From: Oikopleura dioica
Lineage: Eukaryota; Chordata; Appendicularia; Copelata; Oikopleuridae
Length of the DNA stretch: 64,000 nucleotides
Direction: 5' to 3'
NCBI GenBank assembly: GCA_907165135.1
Contig: OU015567.1
Location: forward strand, 7,755,001-7,819,000
The notes beneath the pieces were generated by a model that did no database searches, was not told the origin of the DNA, and saw nothing but the letters and a program-made list of their open reading frames with translations. Numbering within the stretch: the stretch's first letter is position 1; the number at the start of each line of letters is the position of its first letter. Made by a program: the position numbers and the translations under genes. Positions 57,356 through 64,000 of this stretch are shown in pieces.

Positions 57356-60300
57356 ATGGTGTTTTTCAGCATTTTTCTACTACGCCTGGGATTGGCCCAG
57401 AGTAACTACTGTGGTCGAGAGGGATGGTTTTATACAGGAACAGTTGAATCAAGGAGCATTCCACTATGCTTAGACGTACAGAGAGAATAGGCAAAAGTTC
57501 AACTTTCTTAAGAAACCGATGCCACCGTCGGATCCTGCTCAAAGTTTTTTGCAAAGCCCTTTACTTGGGAACAAGCGAGAGAAAAATGCTTGAATAAGGT
57601 AAAAAAATGAGTTTTTTCCTCATACTCAAACATTATCTTTGCAGGGCGCTCATCTAGCGTCGATAAGAAACGATCGACAGCTCGAAATCTTCCGACAAAA
57701 TGCTCCTAGAAACAGCGAATTATGGGTGAACCATCGCCAGAGTGAGAACAGCTGGGCAGATGCGTCTAATTTGCCGATGAGCATGTCGTACGAGATTTCC
57801 ATCGAGTCAAGAGCAAGTTCTGATGAATGCGCCGTCATGGATACTTCTGGTAATTTCAAGGCGAGAGACTGCAATGAAAAGCGCACTTTCTTCTGCCAAT
57901 ACGAGGTAGAGTAGAATGTATAATAATTCTTATTATGCATAATTAAAGGCACCAGTCCGTGGGTGCGAAGCTTTCAAATTCACAACGGTTTTCCGCGAGC
58001 TCGATGACTTTGCTGGAGACTACTCTAGAGGAAAGCGATCCCAAAAATATTTACTCCGTAAAAATATACGACTTTTAAAGTCTTTGAAATTCTATATCGC
58101 TTCTAAGCATCAAGCAGCTCAGGCGAAGATTTGTTTGTGCTATCGAAAGACATCGAATCCAGTGGCACTGACGGCGACAAGGAGGGTATTACTTTAGAGG
58201 TTTTTGTGATTTTTAGCTGATTTTTGTTTTGATACCCTAAACAAAGAAGGCTTTCGTTTCAAAAACAAATGAAAATGGAGATAAGATATGGGCACTTCTT
58301 GATGAGAATCTCAATGTCAAAGCTAAAAGTCTTTATTACTCGTCCTGTCCTGCTGACTCTCAAAGCTGGGTCTATTTGGCAAGATCCGGGAAGTTCGAAG
58401 CTCTATCTATCAATCAGGAAGGATCTTTAGGAAGAGGATGATCAATTCTAACTAAATAACCAAATGCGTGATAGTACTTTTGACATTACACTAGCTATAT
58501 TTAGTCAAGATAAGTTTTCATCCAGTTCAAGTTCGCACTGAAAGTTATAACCCCTTCTTCACTACATTCTGTCAGTATTTGATGCCGATTGAGTCAGTAA
58601 TTGGGGTTGCTGAAATCATGAAGCGAGAAACAGATACTTTTGTACACGGGCTTCCGACTTGGACTAATGCTGAAGCACGTATCGAACGACGAGCTAGTGG
58701 CGGATGGAATTTCAAAGATCAAGAAGATCAAATCCTTGCTTATACAGAACAAAACACATTCTGTCCTGGTGATGCCATCAGTTGGACTCTTGTTAGCACT
58801 GGAGGTGAAATCAGCAGTCCCTTCTCACTAGAGAATATCCCAGTCAACTGCATCAAGCTCAAAACTTGGACTGCTGGCCATATTAAAATTTCTGTCAATC
58901 TTAAATCCGGAGCGGAGAAGGCTCTTTTCGAGAAACTTCAATTCCTTACCGATGATTATAACGAGCAATTCTGCTTTTCAGAAGAAATTGAGTCTATTTC
59001 TGTCAGAAACAGCAAAGCAAGCGGATGGTACGGAATGCTGAGAGTTTTTAATCTAGAGGGCGACAATATAAACTACGTTTGCTCTGAAAATTGTGGTGCA
59101 TCAACGGGTCCGACTAACGAAGGCCTCATGGTCAGTGGTGGAAGAACGACTCAAAATGGAGAGTTATGGATGGCGGTCGCGAATTCTTGCATAATGGGCG
59201 AGACTTGCATCTTGAAGCCAAAGTGGACTGTTTACGATGGGGCAATGTGCATAAGTGGAAACGACTGCTTCACGACCGAAGAGACATGTAGCAAGAAAGA
59301 TCTGGTTAATATGGACCCTACTTGTGTCGCATTCGTAGAGAAACTGAGCTCAGGATGCAGATCCCTAAGCTCATGCATTCTAGCGCCTTCTGTTGATGGA
59401 TCTAACAGAGTATCGGTGCTCACTAAGATAACTCTTCTTCATGAAACAACAACAACAGCTGCGACGACAGTTTGGACAACTACTGAATTCACAACACTTG
59501 AACCGACGACAACGTCAACAACGACGACGACAACTCAACAGACGACAACAACGACAGTTATAAAAACAACAAGTACAACAGAATTAACTACCACGAGCAC
59601 CACAACTTCAACAACTAAAACTAATTCTTCAACAAGTGCAGCAACCACAGAAGCACCAGAATCAACGACCAAAGAGCAATCATCTACGACGACCACATCG
59701 ACGACAACATCTACGACAAGCACAACAACAACGACGGCTGAAGAGACCACATCGACGACAACTTCTACTACAAGCACAACAACAACGACGGCTGAAGAAA
59801 CCATGTCGACGACAACTTCTACTACGAGCACAACAACAACGACGGCTGAAGCGACCGCATCGACGACAACCTCTACTACAAGCACAACAACAACGACGGC
59901 TGAAGAAACCACATCGACGTCAACTTCTACTACGAGCACAACAACAACGACAGCTGAAGCGACCACATCGACGACAACTTTCACTACGAGCAAAACAACA
60001 ACGACGGCTGAAGAAACCACATCGACGACAACCTCTACTACAAGCACAACAACAACGACGGCTGAAGGGACCACATCGACGTCAACTTCTACTACAAGCA
60101 CAACAACAACGACAAGTACCACTACAACGACATCAACTTCGACAGCGGAACAAACCACAGAAGCGCCAACGACTGAGCAGACAAGTACCACTACAACGAC
60201 ATCAACTTCGACAGCGGATCAAACCACGATAGCGCCAACGACTGAGCAGACAAGTACCACTAAAACGACATCAACTTCGACTACGAGCACAACAACAACG

Positions 60301-63300
60301 ACGGCTGAAGCGACCACATCGACGACAACCTCTACTACAAGCACAACAACAACGACGGCTGAAGAAACCACATCGACGACAACTTCTACTACAAGCACAA
60401 CAACAACGACGGCTGAAGAGACCACATCGACGACAACTTCTACTACGAGCACAACAACAACGACGGCTGAAGCGACCGCATCGACGACAACCTCTACTAC
60501 AAGCACAACAACAACGACGGCTGAAGAAACCAAATCGACGACAACTTCTACTACAAGCACAGCAACAACGACGGCTGATGAAACCACATCGACGTCAATT
60601 TCTACTACAAGCACAACAACAACGACGGCTGAAGGGACCACATCGACGTCAACTTCTACTACAAGCACAACAACAACGACAAGTACCACTACAACGACAT
60701 CAACTTCGACAGCGGAACAAACCACAGAAGCGCCAACGACTGAGCAGACAAGTACCACTACAACGACATCAACTTCGACAGCGGATCAAACCACGATAGC
60801 GCCAACGACTGAGCAGACAAGTACCACTACAACGACATCAACTTCGACTACGAGCACAACAACAACGACGGCTGAAGCGACCACATCGACGACAACTTCT
60901 ACTACAAGCACAACAACAACGACGGCTGAAGCGACCACATCGACGACAACTTCTACTACAAGCACAACAACAACGACGGCTGAAGAAACCACATCGACGT
61001 CAACTTCTACTACGAGCACAACAACAACGACGGCTGAAGAAACCACATCGACGTCAACTTCTACTACGAGCACAACAACAACGACGGCTGAAGCGACCAC
61101 ATCGACGACAACTTCTACTACAAGCACAACAACAACGACGGCTGAAGAAACCACATCGACGTCAACTTCTACTACGAGCACAACAACAACGACGGCTGAA
61201 GCGACCACATCGACGACAACCTCTACTACAAGCACAACAACAACAACGGCTGAAGAAACCACATCGATGTCATTTTCTACTACGAGCACAACAACAACGA
61301 CGGCTGAAGCGACCACATCGACGACAACCTCTACTACAAGAACAACAACAACAACGGCTGAAGAAACCACATCGACGACAACATCTACTACAAGCACACC
61401 AACAACAACGGCTGAAGAAACCACATCGACGTCAACTTCTACTACGAGCACAACAACAACGACGGCTGAAGGGACCACATCGACGTCAACTTCTACTACA
61501 AGCACAACAACAACGACGGCTGAAGAAACCACATCGACGTCAACTTCTACTACGAGCACAACAACAACGACGGCTGAAGCGACCACATCGACGACAACCT
61601 CTACTACAAGCACAACAACAACAACGGCTGAAGAAACCACATCGACGTCAACTACCACTACGAGCACAACAACAACGACGGCTGAAGGGACCACATCGAC
61701 GTCAACTTCTACTACAAGCACAACAACAACGACGGCTGAACAAACCACATCGACGTCAACTTCTACTACGAGCACAACAACAACGACGGCTGAAGCGACC
61801 ACATCGACGACAACTTCTACTACAAGCACAGCAACAACGACGGCTGAAGAAACCACATCGACGTCAATTTCTACTACAAGCACAACAACAACGACGGCTG
61901 AAGAAACCACATCGACGTCAACTTCTACTACGAGCACAACAACAACGACGGCTGAAGAAACCACATCGACGTCACCTTCTACTACGAGCACAACAACAAC
62001 GACGGCTGAAGAAACCACATCGACGTCACCTTCTACTACGAGCACAACAACAACGACGGCTGAAGCGACCACATCAACGACAACTTTTACTACGAGCACA
62101 ACAACAACGACGGCTGAAGCGACCACATCGACGACAACCTCTACTACAAGCACAGCAACAATGACGGCTGATGAAACCAAATCGACGACAACTTCTACTA
62201 CAAGCACAGCAACAACGACGGCTGATGAAACCACATCGACGTCAATTTCTACTACAAGCACAGCAACAACGACGGCTGAAGCGACCACATCGACGACAAC
62301 TTCTACTACAAGCACAACAACAACGACGGCTGAAGAAACCACATTGACTGAGCAGACAAGTACCACTACAAGCTCGACAACCACCACCACTACAACGACA
62401 TCAACTTCGACAGCGGAACAAACCACAGAAGCGCCAACGACTGAGCAGACAAGTACCACTACAGCCACAACATCCACCACCACTACAACGACATCAACTT
62501 CGACAGCGGAACAAACCACAGAAGCGCCAACGACTGAGCAGACAAGTACCACTACAGCCACAACATCCACCACCACTACAACGACATCAACTTCGACAGC
62601 GGATCAAACCACGATAGCACCAACGACTGAGCAGACAAGTAGCACTACAACGACATCAACTTCGACAGCGGAACAAACCACAGAAGCGCCAACGACTGAG
62701 CAGACAAGAACCACTACAACCACAACATCCACCACAACTACAACGACATCAACTTCGACAGCGGATCAAACCACAGAAGCGCCAACGACTGAGCAGACAA
62801 GTACCACTACAAGCTCGACAACCACCACCACTACAACGACATCAACTTCGACAGCGGAACAAGCCACAGAAGCGCCAACGACTGAGCAGACAAGTACCAC
62901 TACAAGCTCGACAACCACCACCACTACAACGACATCAACTTCGACAGCGGAACAAGCCACAGAAGCGCCAACGACTGAGCAGACAAGTACCACTACAAGC
63001 TCGACAACCACCACCACTACAACGACATCAACTTCGACAGCGGAACAAGCCACAGAAGCGCCAACGACTGAGCAGACAAGTACCACTACAAGCTCGACAA
63101 CCACCACCACTACAACGACATTAATTTCGACAGCGGATCAAACCACGGAAGCACCGACGACTGAGCAGACAAGTACCACTACAAGCTCGACAACCACCAC
63201 CACTACAACGACATCAACTTCGACAGCGGTTCAAACCACAGAAGCGCCAATGACTGAGCAGACAAGTACCACTACAAGCACAACTTCTTCCACAAGCACT

Positions 63301-64000
63301 TTTCAATCAACAACAGCCCCCACTACCCAAGCTACAGGAACTTCGTCAACAATTGGAACAACGAGTTCAACAACTACTGTTGATATACACACTCAGTTTC
63401 AATACGGTAGATTCATTTTGAGGAACGAGGTTTGCTCGGATATTCATGTGCCTTCTGTTTCCGTCAGCGACATTGATTTGAATGCTTGCTTAGAAAAATG
63501 CTATAAAAATGATGATGAAATTGTTTTCAACTGCAATTTTGTCATTTGGGAACATGACCGGTGCAGTCTTTACGAGTTCTGTTATCAGAGAGAGCCACGA
63601 ACTGATTCTGATAGTTCAATGATAACCGGAGAAATGCAAAGACAATGTTTCCCAGACTATGTTGACAGTTATTCTGAAGACTGTGAAATCTATGGTGATG
63701 CATATTGCACAATTACGGGTGTATATACCTCTGGGTGGAAGAAATCGTGGGGACCATTCGAGAGTTGGAGCGAAAATAAAGTCTCTGGATGGAACTGTCC
63801 TGAGTGTGGCTGTGACTATTATGCTGATATTGAGACAACAACGGAACAAATCACAACAACTGAGTACTATACAGACTCAACAACTACATCCACAACAACC
63901 ACTACCACTTCTACAACGAAGACAACTTCATATGATTACACAACTACGTCAACAACTACAACTTCGACTACATCGACCACTACCACTACGACTTCGACAA
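57356..64000 (+). CDS. Secreted C-type lectin/mucin giant, 3' end outside the window
   Basis: Exons: 57356-57482, 57513-57598, 57645-57905, 57949-58057, 58108-58199, 58247-58430, then 58526 to past 64000. A signal peptide (MVFFSIFLLRLGLAQS) precedes a C-type lectin domain (GSCSKFFAKPFTWEQAREKC, GAHLASIRND, ECAVMDTSGNF, KRTFFCQYE). Next is a Cys-containing region to about 59430 that I do not recognise, then about 1,300 residues of Thr/Ser repeats for O-glycosylation, a Cys-rich module (63400-63830, ACLEKCYKND, NCPECGCDYY) and a second Thr-rich tract. The last exon has no stop in its frame over about 1,820 codons. In appendicularians such proteins could belong to the filter house (oikosins), but this is inference. 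Introns 57483-57512 and 58431-58525 appear to start with GA; the first is only 30 bp and tentative. Confidence 0.82.
59686..62349 (+). repeat. Coding tandem repeat, 54 bp/18 residues, about 42 copies
   Basis: Units read AEETTSTTTSTTSTTTTT with small changes (AEATT, AEGTT, ADETT). Copies differ mostly by single codons, and all keep the reading frame. Two clusters are interrupted near 60110-60265 and 60670-60840 by 23-residue units of the second type. Antisense frames over this array are long and Val-rich only because the repeat lacks TTA, CTA and TCA in register. Confidence 0.92.
62350..63275 (+). repeat. Coding tandem repeat, 69-93 bp units ending in EAPTTEQ
   Basis: About ten units built as TSTTT(x)n-TSTSTAEQTTEAPTTEQ, where the central Thr run varies in length, giving 23- to 31-residue units. 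Late copies (from 62790) are 93 bp and nearly identical. The same unit occurs twice in each earlier interruption of the 54-bp array. Confidence 0.88.

Noticed and set aside
58191-58246. A GA-AG intron at 58182 in the lectin-mucin gene
   Set aside because: An ordinary GT donor at 58200 joins in phase with the exon at 58247, so no unusual splice is needed.
59636-60799. Plus-strand Gln/Arg/His-rich frames inside the mucin repeat
   Set aside because: Out-of-frame reading of the same repeat. They begin and end within it and have no unique sequence.
59535-63110. Four long minus-strand open frames rich in Val, Leu and Asp opposite the mucin repeat
   Set aside because: They are antisense shadows of a Thr/Ser repeat that lacks TTA, CTA and TCA in register. 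The plus frame has a signal peptide, a lectin domain and non-repeat Cys modules in the same frame at both ends.

Overview
The window looks like compact animal nuclear DNA, most probably from an appendicularian tunicate of the Oikopleura type. The evidence is dense animal genes (axonemal dynein, SETD1, BTB zinc finger, BCAT, syntaxin-6), introns mostly 40-60 bp long, introns whose 5' ends read GC or GA instead of GT, and short intergenic spacers ending in a polypyrimidine-AG just before the next ATG, as expected for spliced-leader trans-splicing and operons. Species cannot be fixed from sequence alone.

Layout. 1-6000: a young LTR retrotransposon (41-5330, minus strand, identical 277-bp LTRs, ATAG target duplication) that carries a gag-like gene and an orphan ORF but no recognisable pol. 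It sits inside the stop codon of a TLC-domain membrane protein gene. 6508-31339: ten co-oriented plus-strand genes: WSCD-type sulfotransferase, VPS54, PRUNE-type phosphoesterase, PAK1IP1, syntaxin-6, SETD1, RTF2, MRPS24, an unrecognised nuclear-type protein, and branched-chain aminotransferase. RTF2, MRPS24 and the unknown gene look like one operon. Two TTAA-flanked inverted-repeat elements fill the largest intron of the unknown gene.

31340-39383: gene-poor. It holds a 54-unit, nearly perfect 55/56-bp satellite (33365-36390) whose unit folds into a GC-rich hairpin, flanked by older diverged repeats. 39384-40910: a BTB/two-zinc-finger gene, converging on a 15.5-kb minus-strand DNAH7-type dynein heavy chain gene (41241-56774). 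An intron of the dynein gene holds a possible small secreted-protein gene on the other strand. 57356-64000: a secreted C-type lectin/mucin giant whose last exon is open for about 1,800 codons and leaves the window still open. Its coding frame is plus, and the long Val-rich minus-strand frames opposite it are artefacts.

Most genes are unrelated housekeeping functions (Golgi tethering and fusion by VPS54 and syntaxin-6, chromatin by SETD1, ribosome biogenesis by PAK1IP1, mitochondrial translation by MRPS24). The strongest items for follow-up are the transposon in a stop codon, recurrent GA-AG introns, the hairpin satellite, the nested small gene and the mucin. Gene models were spliced by eye using reading-frame phase and similarity to animal families recalled from general knowledge. 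No database search was run.
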